A DNA stretch of 49,329 nucleotides from a virus. Positions 13,716-20,975 of this stretch are shown here, piece by piece (within the stretch, counting starts at the first letter, position 1; the number at the start of each line of letters is the position of its first letter). The translations under genes and the position numbers were made by a program. The notes beneath the pieces are model-generated. The model saw nothing but the letters and a program-made list of their open reading frames with translations. It had not been told where the DNA came from and searched no databases. The DNA is taken from positions 1 through 49,329 of IMG/VR virus record IMGVR_UViG_3300037247_000838; one strand, written 5' to 3'.

Positions 13716-14405
13716 ATGACCGAGACGCCAATCAGCATCGAAGCAGCGCAGAAAAGCGTGCCGAAGGTCGTCCAGCCCGAAGAGCCGGCGTTCATGCCGA
13801 TGACTCCGGAAGAGAAGTCCTTGCACGTGACTCGGCTCCAGAAGGAAGGCCGTTGGCCGAAGTTCTGTACGCGCCGCGAGGAGATTCGCCTCGAACAGAA
13901 GGCGAAGGGCGTCAGGGGGCCCCAGGCCAACGAGACGTCTTGGCGGCAGGCGCTGGAAGAGTTCCCGCCGGAGAAGGAAGAGCCCAAGGAGCCGGAGGCG
14001 ACTGAGGAGACGCTCAGGCGGCTGGAGGAGAACAGCTCTGACATTGACATCCGGAAGGACGTCGAAGAGGCTTTTAGGAAGTTGAGGGTGGGGGGGCTGT
14101 CGATAAACAGCTTCGACCGCGAAGGGGCTTACCTGTTCTGGAAGGGCTACAAGGACAGCATCCGCGATTTTCTCAAAGAGTACGGGGTGAAGTACCTCGG
14201 GAAGTCGTCGGACGAAAACGACCCGAAGAAGCGGGACGAGCGGGACGTGGAGCTTGACGACCTGCATACGGCCATGGAGAAGGAGTTCCCGGTGGAGGGC
14301 GAGAAAGTGGCGTGTCCGGCGTGCAGCGTGCAGTTGCAGTTGCCGAACTCGCTGCGAACGGGCGATGACGCGAAGTCGCCGCAGTTCCATTTACGGGTAG
14401 CTTGA
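13716..14405 (+). CDS. Hypothetical protein, possibly packaging-related
   Basis: The product has 229 residues. ATG 13716 follows AGGAGGG; the GTG two codons earlier is less well spaced. The N-terminal 60 residues include TPEEKSLHVTRLQKEGRWPKFCTRREEIR, the middle is acidic, and a CPAC pair lies near residue 196. Its place upstream of the terminase made me consider a small terminase, but no DNA-binding fold is recognisable. Confidence 0.6.
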   Translation: MTETPISIEAAQKSVPKVVQPEEPAFMPMTPEEKSLHVTRLQKEGRWPKFCTRREEIRLEQKAKGVRGPQANETSWRQALEEFPPEKEEPKEPEATEETLRRLEENSSDIDIRKDVEEAFRKLRVGGLSINSFDREGAYLFWKGYKDSIRDFLKEYGVKYLGKSSDENDPKKRDERDVELDDLHTAMEKEFPVEGEKVACPACSVQLQLPNSLRTGDDAKSPQFHLRVA

Positions 14406-14566
14406 TGAGCATGGAGAAAGCCGAGTTCGAGAGGCGTTGGTGTGAGGGCAGTGACTTGCGCGTCGCCGACTTGGCTGGTGTCGGGTTGCACGCTGAGCCG
14501 TGCGACTGCGAAGAGGACGGGTGCAAGGGCTGGCAGATGAAAGGTCCCCAAGATGAAACGACGTGA
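14405..14566 (+). CDS. Small Cys-rich protein
   Basis: The product has 53 residues from ATG 14405, which overlaps the preceding stop. It contains CDCEEDGC near the C-terminus. It overlaps the next gene by 14 bases, whose ATG 14553 and AAAGGT site lie inside it. No family recognised. Confidence 0.5.
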   Translation: MSMEKAEFERRWCEGSDLRVADLAGVGLHAEPCDCEEDGCKGWQMKGPQDETT

Positions 14567-14828
14567 CGCGATCAAGACGGCGATCGGCAGCCTGCTGGGT
14601 TTCCTGGCGGCGCCGTTCGTTGCGAAGGCGGCTCCGGTGGAAATGCGGAGGCTTACCGATCCGCGTGGTCTCGACTTCAGCAAGCACAGGCCCGAGTTGG
14701 ATACGTGGGCGTCTGGCACGTACGAAGACGGGGAGATATACGGGATTCGCTACTGGTTGGAAAATGGGAAGGACGTTACTGCAAAGTACGATGCCAAGGT
14801 CAAGGCAATGAAAGCAGCCAAGCCATGA
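14553..14828 (+). CDS. Predicted Tat-exported small protein 1
   Basis: The product has 91 residues. It starts MKRRDAIKTAIGSLLGFLAAPF, a twin-arginine signal (RR, then a mildly hydrophobic stretch, then AKAAP as likely cleavage site near residue 27). The mature part is about 64 residues, charged, with no recognised fold. Export in a folded state to the periplasm or paryphoplasm of the host is inferred. The stop overlaps the start of a second, similar Tat protein. Confidence 0.65.
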   Translation: MKRRDAIKTAIGSLLGFLAAPFVAKAAPVEMRRLTDPRGLDFSKHRPELDTWASGTYEDGEIYGIRYWLENGKDVTAKYDAKVKAMKAAKP

Positions 14829-15217
14829 AACGCCGTAACTTCATCACCGCCGGGCTGGCCATCTTGGCCGCGCCGTTTTCGCTGTCCGCCAAGCCGAAAC
14901 TGTCGTCGGATCCTCGCATAGAAGCGATGTGGCGGGCGAAATTCGCACTTGAGAGAATGGACCCCAGGAAACTTGCGGCGATGCAGAAGGCGGCCGGTCC
15001 GTGGCGGATCGTCAAGCAGAGCGAGGATGGGCGGGTCGTACTGGAGCGGGAGGGTTATTCACCGGTGCCTGATGGTTCTTCCTTGGACTGGGTGATGGGG
15101 CACGTTATCGTTGATTCGTCCGGTGCAGCCGTTTCGGTGTCGATACTGACAAGCGGGTACAAGGTGAGCAGGAACTTGACGCGGGGTAGTGCAGTTGGCA
15201 GCACGTCTGGCGCATAA
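14825..15217 (+). CDS. Predicted Tat-exported small protein 2
   Basis: The product has 130 residues. It starts MKRRNFITAGLAILAAPFSL with a likely cleavage after SAK, much like the preceding protein. The mature part has a PWRIVKQSEDGRVVLERE strand-rich segment. Its last dozen codons run into the tRNA gene at 15180-15252, and its TAA stop lies in that tRNA's anticodon loop. Either the gene was extended by an incoming tRNA, or the tRNA was captured at its 3' end. Confidence 0.6.
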   Translation: MKRRNFITAGLAILAAPFSLSAKPKLSSDPRIEAMWRAKFALERMDPRKLAAMQKAAGPWRIVKQSEDGRVVLEREGYSPVPDGSSLDWVMGHVIVDSSGAAVSVSILTSGYKVSRNLTRGSAVGSTSGA

Positions 15218-15252
15218 CCAGCAGCTCGCGGGTTCGAGTCCCGGCCCCGCCA
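15180..15252 (+). tRNA. tRNA-Met(CAT)-like gene with G33 and an unpaired 1-72 position
   Basis: Acceptor 15180-15186 pairs with 15245-15251 at six of seven positions; 1-72 is C-C. D stem GTGC/GCAC, a 7-base anticodon loop CGCATAA closed by CTGG/CCAG, a 5-base variable loop and a T loop TTCGAGT are all regular. The anticodon is CAT. Position 33, almost always T, is G here. The open 1-72 pair recalls initiator tRNAs, but the three G-C pairs of an initiator anticodon stem are missing. CCA is not encoded. It may be functional but unusual, or decaying. Confidence 0.75.
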
Positions 15253-15359
15253 TTTGAAAGCGAGCATAGGTCGACCAGGTGGGTTGTGGGTCGAATGAGG
15301 CCGAGCATGCACAAGCCCGGATGGCTCGGTTGTGACCGGGACGAAGCCCGCCACTTACT

Positions 15360-15446
15360 GCCCCGGTAGTTTAACAGGCAAAACGCCCAGGGAGGGTAGA
15401 CAGTGCCCTTAACTGGGAGATCCTGGTTCGAGTCCAGGTCGGGCCA
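15360..15446 (+). tRNA. tRNA-like gene with a 22-base anticodon loop
   Basis: Acceptor GCCCCGG (15360-15366) pairs with TCGGGCC (15439-15445) except at 2-71. D stem GTTT/AAAC (15369-15372, 15381-15384), anticodon stem CCCAG/CTGGG (15386-15390, 15413-15417) and T arm CCTGG-TTCGAGT-CCAGG are clear. The anticodon loop 15391-15412 has 22 bases and contains its own AGGG/CCCT hairpin, i.e. about 15 extra bases, like an intron or an engineered-looking insertion. The anticodon cannot be assigned. Same deviation class as 5064-5155. Confidence 0.65.
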
Positions 15447-15609
15447 CTTTATGTGGGGCGCCCCTGAAATAACGGGGTCGCCGAAATGACACCGACGAAG
15501 AGTACGCGATGCCTAATGGTTGGTTGAAGGGCACAACCCGCGACGTCACAGTCATAGGCGATGAGGTGGGATTCCTTTGCCCTGCTCCTTTTACCGCGAG
15601 GAAAAACCT

Positions 15610-15732
15610 ATGGCACACCAGAAGAAGCGTTCGGCCGCCGCGAAGAAGAAGATGGGCACGCCGAACAAGTCGCCGACGAAGCACACGTACACGAACACGA
15701 AGCCGAAAGCGAAGAAGAAGAAGGCGTACTGA
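15610..15732 (+). CDS. Small very basic, histone-H1-like peptide
   Basis: The product has 40 residues (starts MAHQKKRSAAAKKK) with 15 Lys/Arg, Pro/Thr-rich middle and a KKKK end, like the C-terminal tail of histone H1 or nucleoid-associated proteins. GCGAGG lies upstream of ATG 15610. It would condense or bind nucleic acid. Overlapping longer frames in the other two phases are dismissed as shadows. Confidence 0.55.
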   Translation: MAHQKKRSAAAKKKMGTPNKSPTKHTYTNTKPKAKKKKAY

Positions 15733-15734
15733 GC

Positions 15735-15953
15735 ATGCGGTTCGAGGAAGCACTTGCCGGGATGCGAAGAGGCCACGAGGTCACCCACGAGGACATGGAG
15801 CCGATCGGCGGCTCCTTGCGGTTGGGAGACTGGCAGGGAGAAGAGACAATCCTTTACGTTACGGAAGGCGGCATACACTTTCCTTGGGACGTGCAACTGA
15901 ACGACTTGCTTCGGGAAGACTGGAAGCTGGAGGAACCGGACGATGGCGCTTAA
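15735..15953 (+). CDS. Tad2-like (DUF2829) anti-Thoeris candidate
   Basis: The product has 72 residues. It follows the DUF2829 pattern from end to end: MRFEEALAGMRRGHEV at the N-terminus, where the family has MNFGEALEALKxGKKV, a central strand TILYVTEGGIHFPW, and the C-terminal signature QLNDLLREDWKL, where the family has QTDxLAEDWxV. Tad2 proteins in this family bind and sequester the cyclic ADP-ribose isomer made by Thoeris ThsB and so protect phages. It is shorter than typical members in the middle. The start at 15735 matches the family start. Activity is inferred from family only. Confidence 0.65.
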   Translation: MRFEEALAGMRRGHEVTHEDMEPIGGSLRLGDWQGEETILYVTEGGIHFPWDVQLNDLLREDWKLEEPDDGA

Positions 15954-16104
15954 AACGCAGTCCCTTGATGATTTTCTTCCCAGACACGATTTCATTGATC
16001 GCGCTCCTTGCTTTCGTTGCGATGGTTGCCGCAGGAGGATTCCGATGGCTAAGCTAGTGGCACGCGGGAAAAAATCTTTCTGCGGAGATTGCGACCCCGG
16101 ATAG
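15943..16104 (+). CDS. Small zinc-ribbon protein
   Basis: The product has 53 residues from ATG 15943, overlapping the Tad2-like stop. CFRCDGC (23-29) and CGDC (48-51) give a CxxC...CxxC ribbon. A second in-frame ATG at 16045 has a better AGGAGG but would remove the first knuckle. A competing frame at 15968 would code a 29-residue membrane peptide; the metal motif makes the present frame more likely. Confidence 0.5.
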   Translation: MALKTQSLDDFLPRHDFIDRAPCFRCDGCRRRIPMAKLVARGKKSFCGDCDPG

Positions 16105-16148
16105 AGGAACTAACGACCAACTGACAATCTAACGGGACAAGCGTGAGC
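16104..16148 (+). repeat. Imperfect 45-bp direct repeat flanking a one-gene cassette (copy 1)
   Basis: The last 25 bases, from ACAATCTAACGGGACAAGCG at 16124 on, are identical to 16408-16432, and the preceding 20 are similar. The repeat precedes the gene at 16169. Confidence 0.85.
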
Positions 16149-16168
16149 TCGTCATTTGAGGAGACGCG

Positions 16169-16408
16169 ATGTTGATTCAACTCCACCAAGACCACGCGGA
16201 CGGGACAAGTGAATTCATAGCTCAGAGCGATGACTTCGGCGATATGCCCCAAGCGGAGTTCAGCAAAAAGCTCCGCGCTTGGATAGAGGGCGTTCAGGGG
16301 CGGCATTCGTTACCGGAAGGTTCCAGTTGGCACGTGCATAACGAGAAGTCGCCGAAGTTCATGCTTGCAGCAAACCCGAAGTCGACCGAGGAACAAACGA
16401 CCGCTTAA
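16169..16408 (+). CDS. Hypothetical protein within a direct-repeat cassette
   Basis: The product has 79 residues with GAGGAG upstream of ATG 16169. Sequence such as FSKKLRAWIEGVQGRHSLPEGSSWHVH suggests a compact alpha/beta fold. Its last codons (EEQTTA-stop) are encoded by the second copy of the flanking repeat, so the gene looks inserted or excisable as a unit. Confidence 0.6.
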   Translation: MLIQLHQDHADGTSEFIAQSDDFGDMPQAEFSKKLRAWIEGVQGRHSLPEGSSWHVHNEKSPKFMLAANPKSTEEQTTA

Positions 16409-16432
16409 CAATCTAACGGGACAAGCGTGAGC
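16387..16432 (+). repeat. Imperfect 45-bp direct repeat flanking a one-gene cassette (copy 2)
   Basis: Second copy of 16104-16148. Recombination between the copies would remove the 16169 gene cleanly. Confidence 0.85.
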
Positions 16433-16461
16433 CGGCAGGCTCGGCGCAAGTCAACGCAAAA

Positions 16462-16497
16462 GCCCATGCGGGGCCGCATACCCGCGTGGGCTTTTTT
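16462..16497 (+). terminator. Strong rho-independent terminator before the packaging genes
   Basis: GCCCATGCGGG (16462-16472) pairs with CCCGCGTGGGC (16481-16491) over 11 bp with one wobble, an 8-base loop and a run of six T. It separates the accessory stretch from the late operon. The A-run on the 5' side may make it bidirectional. Confidence 0.9.
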
Positions 16498-16530
16498 CGT
16501 TGCGCTTGTCCCACGTACACGAGGTGAGTG

Positions 16531-16854
16531 ATGAAGGCCAAGCCGTTGAAGATGGCGGACGGGAGTTACGCGCCGTGCGAGCCCACGGAAGCCACTCACG
16601 TTCAACTCAACATGCCCGGGCCTATCCCGAGCAGGATTATTCCGGTTCAGGTCAAGGGCCCTCGGAAAGGTTTGCCCAACTGGACGTGGAATGGCGACGT
16701 TGACAAGCCGACACTGAAGCCGAGCATCCGGTCATTCATTTCGCCCAAGGAGATTCGGTGTCATTCATCCGTAAGCGATGGGCAAGTTCAGTTTTTGAGC
16801 GACTGCACGCACGAATTCGCAGGTCAGACTTTGGACTTACTGGACGTTGAGTGA
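16531..16854 (+). CDS. Conserved phage protein of the DUF6527 type
   Basis: The product has 107 residues. The pattern WTWNGDVDKPTLKPSI ... CHSSVSDGQVQFLSDCTHEF matches a small, common phage family that is often mislabelled ammonia monooxygenase and is grouped under DUF6527; its role is unknown. The conserved Cys and His (RCH, DCTH) may bind metal. ATG 16531 is used; a GTG one codon earlier is possible. First gene after the terminator. Confidence 0.8.
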   Translation: MKAKPLKMADGSYAPCEPTEATHVQLNMPGPIPSRIIPVQVKGPRKGLPNWTWNGDVDKPTLKPSIRSFISPKEIRCHSSVSDGQVQFLSDCTHEFAGQTLDLLDVE

Positions 16855-16866
16855 ATTGAAAGACGA

Positions 16867-18771
16867 ATGGTAGCCCACGACCACAACACGAAAACGCCGT
16901 ACATCCACCTGGTCCCGAAAGACCCGGCGGAGAATCTGCGCTTTCGCCGGTGGGTGGCCGACCAGTGCAGGGGCAACCCGCGGCGGCAGGCGCAGTTGAA
17001 AGAGATGTGCCGCAGGGATCTGCTGTTCTACATCAACGTGTTCTGCTGGGTGTTGAATACCAAGGACTTCGCCAAGCAGCCCGTCCGGCCGTTCTTGTCC
17101 TGGTTGGATCAAGATCGGGTCATCTTGGATATGCAAGCAGCGTTTGGCGTCGAGGATCTGCAAGTCGTCAAGAGCCGCGACATGGGCGGTACGGAACTGA
17201 GCATGAAGGCTATTGAGTACGGATGGCATTTTCATGATTACCAGTCCTTCCTGGTCTGCTCGCGAAATGAGGACCTGGTCGACAAGACCGGAGACACGCG
17301 AACGCTCTTCCACCGGATCGACTTCACGCACAAGTTCCAACCGACGTGGCTGCTGCCCACTAGCCGGGCTCTGGGCGAGAAGGATCCGAACCGGATCAAC
17401 AACCACGTTAAGAACGCGGACAACGGCTCGGTGATTGACGGTACGGCGACCACGCCGAATATGTCGGTCGGCGACAAGCGGACGGGCATCTTGCTTGACG
17501 AGCGGGCTCTTATGGAAAACAACGTGGCGATTTCGACGGCGACCCGCGAAGCGACCAAGTGCCGGCTGAGTAACAGCACGCCGCGCGGCACCACGGGGGA
17601 CGGTGCCGAATTCTGGCGTCTCTTCAAGAGCCCGCATACCAAGACGGTTTGCCTTTGGTGGTGGATGCACCCGGACAAGCGCCGTGGCCTCTACACGAGT
17701 TTCGGCCAACGGCTGGTGAAGCTCGATCCGGATTACGAGTATCCAGCCGATTACGAGTTCATCCTCGACGGCGACAAGTGCCAGACGATCAACGCATACA
17801 TGATGGTCGAGGGCGTCAAGCGGAAGATGCGCTCGCCGTACTACGACTATGAGTGCGGCCGGGCGTCGAGCGACCAGGAGATCGCGCAGGAGCTTGACGG
17901 CGACTTCCTGTCGTCCGGCTGGTCGTTTTTCCGGATCGAAATGCTGGAGAAGCTCAAGGCGAAGTACGGCCGGCCGCCGGTCCACGTCGGCGAGTTGTCG
18001 TTCGATATCACGTCGCTTCGCACGGCCGAGTGGCGGGATGAGCCGCAAGGCCGGTTGTCGCTCTGGGGGAATCTGTCCGAAGATAAGCGGCTGCCCCTGG
18101 ACCATCAGTACGTCATCGGGATGGACGTCGCCACCGGCATCGGCGGTGAAATGTCGAGCAACTCGGCGATGAGCGTATTCGACAAGACCATGGGCGAGAA
18201 GGTGGCCGAATGGGTAAGCCGTACCACGTCGCCGGAAGACATGGCGAAATACGCCATGGCGCTGGGCTATTGGTTCAACGGCGCCTTGCTGATTCCCGAA
18301 TCGAACGGGCCCGGCGGGCAACTTATCAAGGTGCTTCTCGAATTGGGGTACCAGAATCTCTTCTATGGCTTGCGCGACGACCTGGCGTATGGCCAGAAGC
18401 CGCAACGCAAACCCGGCTGGGCCGCGACCAAGGCGAGTAAGCCGATCTTGCTGGGCGAGTACGGCCGGGCGCTGCGCGACGAGCGGTTTCCGAACCCGTC
18501 GCTCGAAGCGCTGAGGGAAGCCGGCGAGTACATGCACATGCCGAGCGGGAAGATCGAGCACTCCCGCACGAAGGGCGAAGGCGTCGGGCCGGCGGACGAA
18601 GGCGAGAACCACGGCGACCGCGTGATTGGCGACGCGCTGGCCTGGCTTGGCTCCAGGGACGTGAAGGTCGAGCGGGCCAAGCCGGTGGATGAGATTCCTC
18701 CGAACAGCTACGCGTTCCGGCAACAGCGGCGGCAGGCAAAGCGCAAAGAGAGGAAACAGTACGCATGGTAA
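16867..18771 (+). CDS. terL: Terminase large subunit
   Basis: The product has 634 residues. This motor protein uses ATP to pump DNA into the prohead and cuts the concatemer. The ATPase part shows a variant Walker A VKSRDMGGTE (101-110), Walker B GILLDE (207-212) and the coupling motif NSTPRG (236-241). The C-terminal RNase-H-like nuclease shows GMDVATG with Asp420, PESNGPG with Glu478 and GDRVIGDAL with Asp584/Asp589. The portal gene overlaps its 3' end by 7 bases. No small terminase was recognised next to it. Confidence 0.92.
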   Translation: MVAHDHNTKTPYIHLVPKDPAENLRFRRWVADQCRGNPRRQAQLKEMCRRDLLFYINVFCWVLNTKDFAKQPVRPFLSWLDQDRVILDMQAAFGVEDLQVVKSRDMGGTELSMKAIEYGWHFHDYQSFLVCSRNEDLVDKTGDTRTLFHRIDFTHKFQPTWLLPTSRALGEKDPNRINNHVKNADNGSVIDGTATTPNMSVGDKRTGILLDERALMENNVAISTATREATKCRLSNSTPRGTTGDGAEFWRLFKSPHTKTVCLWWWMHPDKRRGLYTSFGQRLVKLDPDYEYPADYEFILDGDKCQTINAYMMVEGVKRKMRSPYYDYECGRASSDQEIAQELDGDFLSSGWSFFRIEMLEKLKAKYGRPPVHVGELSFDITSLRTAEWRDEPQGRLSLWGNLSEDKRLPLDHQYVIGMDVATGIGGEMSSNSAMSVFDKTMGEKVAEWVSRTTSPEDMAKYAMALGYWFNGALLIPESNGPGGQLIKVLLELGYQNLFYGLRDDLAYGQKPQRKPGWAATKASKPILLGEYGRALRDERFPNPSLEALREAGEYMHMPSGKIEHSRTKGEGVGPADEGENHGDRVIGDALAWLGSRDVKVERAKPVDEIPPNSYAFRQQRRQAKRKERKQYAW

Positions 18772-20543
18772 TGCTCATTTCCACCGGTTATGTCCTCGAC
18801 GCCAGGAAGCTCCGTACGGACATTGACTGGTCGATCAAGGAACTTGCGAAGTTTCGCGATGCGAGAGGGAAGTTTGAGCGCCAGGCGGCGGGGCACCACT
18901 ACGGCGACAACCTGGAAGAGAGCGATCCGAATCCAGTCAACTATATGGAGCTGGCGGACACGATCTACCTGCAACAGCTTGCGTCCAGTTCGCCGCAGAT
19001 CAGCGCGAGCACGCCGCACAAGTCGCTCAAGTCCGCGGCGGCCGATATAGTTCTAGTGGTCAACCACATCCTTCGGTCGCAAAACTTCAAGGGTACGCTG
19101 CGCGAGGTCGTGCATGACGGGCTGTTCGGGATGGGGATTGTGAAAATCGACCGCGTCCCCGATTCGCACGTTGATATCGAGGACGAACGGATCGAAACGG
19201 GTAAGACGACGATCACGCCCGTCGACCTGGACGATTGGGTTCAGGACATGAAGGCCAAGCGGTGGGACCAGCAGGGCTACCGGGGCCATCGCTACTGGGT
19301 TCCACTCGACGAAGTCCGTAGCGATCCACGCAACAATCCGGACGTCGCAGCGAAGTTGCAGCCGTCCGACCGGGATGAGAACCTGACGGGCGGCGAGCGT
19401 GGCGTCGAGGAGATGTCTCGCAGCGGGACCTCGGAAGAAGGCGATTTCGAGAAACTGGTTGAACTTTGGGATATCTATCTGCCGAGACAGCGGTTGCTGG
19501 TAACGCTTACGACCAGCCCGGACCTGGAACCTCTCAGGGTGATCCAGTGGACCGGCCCGCCGCATGGCCCGTTTCGCCGGATCGGGTTTCGCCATGTCGC
19601 GAACAACGCCATGCCCGTTCCGCCGGCGAGCTACTGGTATTCGATGCACGTTATTGGAAACAATGTGTTTAACAAGTTGGCCGATCAGGCTCTTCGGCAA
19701 AAGACGGTGTTGCCGGTGCCGATGAGACAGCTCAAGGACGGCGAGCGGACCATCGAGACCACGGATGGCGAGGCGTTTGGCGTCGAGTACGCCACGGGCA
19801 CGCTCAAGGAGGTCAGCTACGGCGGGATCAGCCAGGTCAGCATGGCCTTCATGTTGACGCTGAACGACCTCCAGAGCCGCCACGCCGGCAACCTGGACCT
19901 GCTGGGCGGGCTGAGCCCGCAGTCGGATACGGTCGGGCAGGACAAGATGCTCTCGGATCAGGCAACGGGCCGGATCCGCGATATGCAGGACCAGGTCTTG
20001 GAGTTCGTGCGGGGTGTTGCCATGGACGTGGCGTGGCATCTCTGGAACGAGTCGGCCGTCGCAACTTTCCAGGTCGAAAAATCGACGCCAGGCAGTCTCG
20101 CGCCGCTGTCGATCGAGTGGAGCACGGCGAACCGGGTCGGTAATTTCCTCGATTACAATTTCGACGTCGACCCGTTCTCGGCGCGGTCCCAGTCGCCGAG
20201 CGATCGGTTGCAGACGCTCACAATGGTGTTCGAGCGGTTCGTCTTGCCGGCGATGCAGACGGGCGTGCAACCGGACATGGAAGCGATTCTGCGGCTGGTC
20301 GGCAAGTACGCCGACTTCCAGGAGATCAGCGACATCATCCAATTCGCCACACCGTCGTTCGAGGAAATGCGCGGGCCGGTTACGGGGGAGGCTAGGCAGT
20401 CGCCGGTGACGACGCGGACAAATATACGGGTCAACCGGGGCGGGGCGACCAGTGCAGGTAAGAACAAGGCAATGGTGTCGACGTTGCTTGGCGCCGGCGT
20501 GCAGTCGAAAGAGACGGACATGATCGGGAGGCCGGTAGGATGA
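18765..20543 (+). CDS. Portal protein
   Basis: The product has 592 residues. Portals form the dodecameric ring at one capsid vertex, dock the terminase and connect to the tail. Assignment rests on size, position directly between the large terminase and scaffold/capsid genes, and typical features: early NYMELADTIYLQQLASSSPQI helix region, a central segment rich in W/P/G, and a late GLSPQSDTVGQDKMLSDQAT stretch characteristic of portals of this type. ATG 18765 overlaps the terminase stop; ATG 18771 (TAATG) is an alternative. Confidence 0.85.
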   Translation: MVMLISTGYVLDARKLRTDIDWSIKELAKFRDARGKFERQAAGHHYGDNLEESDPNPVNYMELADTIYLQQLASSSPQISASTPHKSLKSAAADIVLVVNHILRSQNFKGTLREVVHDGLFGMGIVKIDRVPDSHVDIEDERIETGKTTITPVDLDDWVQDMKAKRWDQQGYRGHRYWVPLDEVRSDPRNNPDVAAKLQPSDRDENLTGGERGVEEMSRSGTSEEGDFEKLVELWDIYLPRQRLLVTLTTSPDLEPLRVIQWTGPPHGPFRRIGFRHVANNAMPVPPASYWYSMHVIGNNVFNKLADQALRQKTVLPVPMRQLKDGERTIETTDGEAFGVEYATGTLKEVSYGGISQVSMAFMLTLNDLQSRHAGNLDLLGGLSPQSDTVGQDKMLSDQATGRIRDMQDQVLEFVRGVAMDVAWHLWNESAVATFQVEKSTPGSLAPLSIEWSTANRVGNFLDYNFDVDPFSARSQSPSDRLQTLTMVFERFVLPAMQTGVQPDMEAILRLVGKYADFQEISDIIQFATPSFEEMRGPVTGEARQSPVTTRTNIRVNRGGATSAGKNKAMVSTLLGAGVQSKETDMIGRPVG

Positions 20544-20908
20544 TCTATTGCTACGAGACACTTGATGGCGAAGTGGTTGATCTGGAGTTCCCGATGGGCG
20601 AACAACCGGATGATGTTTTACTGGAAGACGGTCGCCTCGTGACAAGGAGCTTCCAGGCTGAGGGCCGGTCGATCAGTACGGTGCCGAGCAACTATCCCAG
20701 GGAGTCGGACGCCATGGGCGTGGCCCCGTCGCAGGTGAAGGAGGCGTACGAGGCGTCGGTAGCGGCCGGTTGTCCGACGCAGTTCACGCGGGATGGGTCG
20801 GCAGTTATCACCGACGCGAAGCACGAAACGGCGCTGGCGCGTTCGTTGGATCTGAATCAACGGAACGGTGGCTGGAACGATACTTACACCCCGAGGGAAA
20901 CGGGTTGA
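20540..20908 (+). CDS. Conserved phage protein near the portal (MIYCYE family)
   Basis: The product has 122 residues from the ATGA overlap with the portal gene. The start MIYCYETLDGEVVDLEFPMG resembles FmdB-type zinc-ribbon openings, but the second Cys pair is absent. The segment ESDAMGVAPSQVKEA...GCPTQFTRDGSAVIT is typical of a family that sits beside portals in related phages. The role is unknown, perhaps in head assembly. Confidence 0.7.
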   Translation: MIYCYETLDGEVVDLEFPMGEQPDDVLLEDGRLVTRSFQAEGRSISTVPSNYPRESDAMGVAPSQVKEAYEASVAAGCPTQFTRDGSAVITDAKHETALARSLDLNQRNGGWNDTYTPRETG

Positions 20909-20975
20909 AACGGAAACACATTAACACGGGGCCGCCGAGTCGTTCGGCGGACCATATTATTGAAAGGTGAATGCT

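Noticed and set aside
13716-14405. Small terminase subunit
   Set aside because: Position would fit, but no helix-turn-helix or oligomerisation pattern is visible; left as hypothetical.
15180-15446. tRNA genes as attachment site for the phage integrase
   Set aside because: The only recombinase is of the serine type, which normally does not use tRNA genes, and no duplicated core sequence was found.
15509-16057. A long Arg-rich open frame across the basic peptide and the Tad2-like gene
   Set aside because: Its sequence is a frame-shifted reading of Lys/Glu-rich codons; the Tad2-like frame matches a known family and the basic peptide has its own start.
16837-18723. A 628-codon open frame on the - strand opposite the terminase gene
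   Set aside because: The + strand shows all terminase motifs; the antisense protein has no recognisable pattern.
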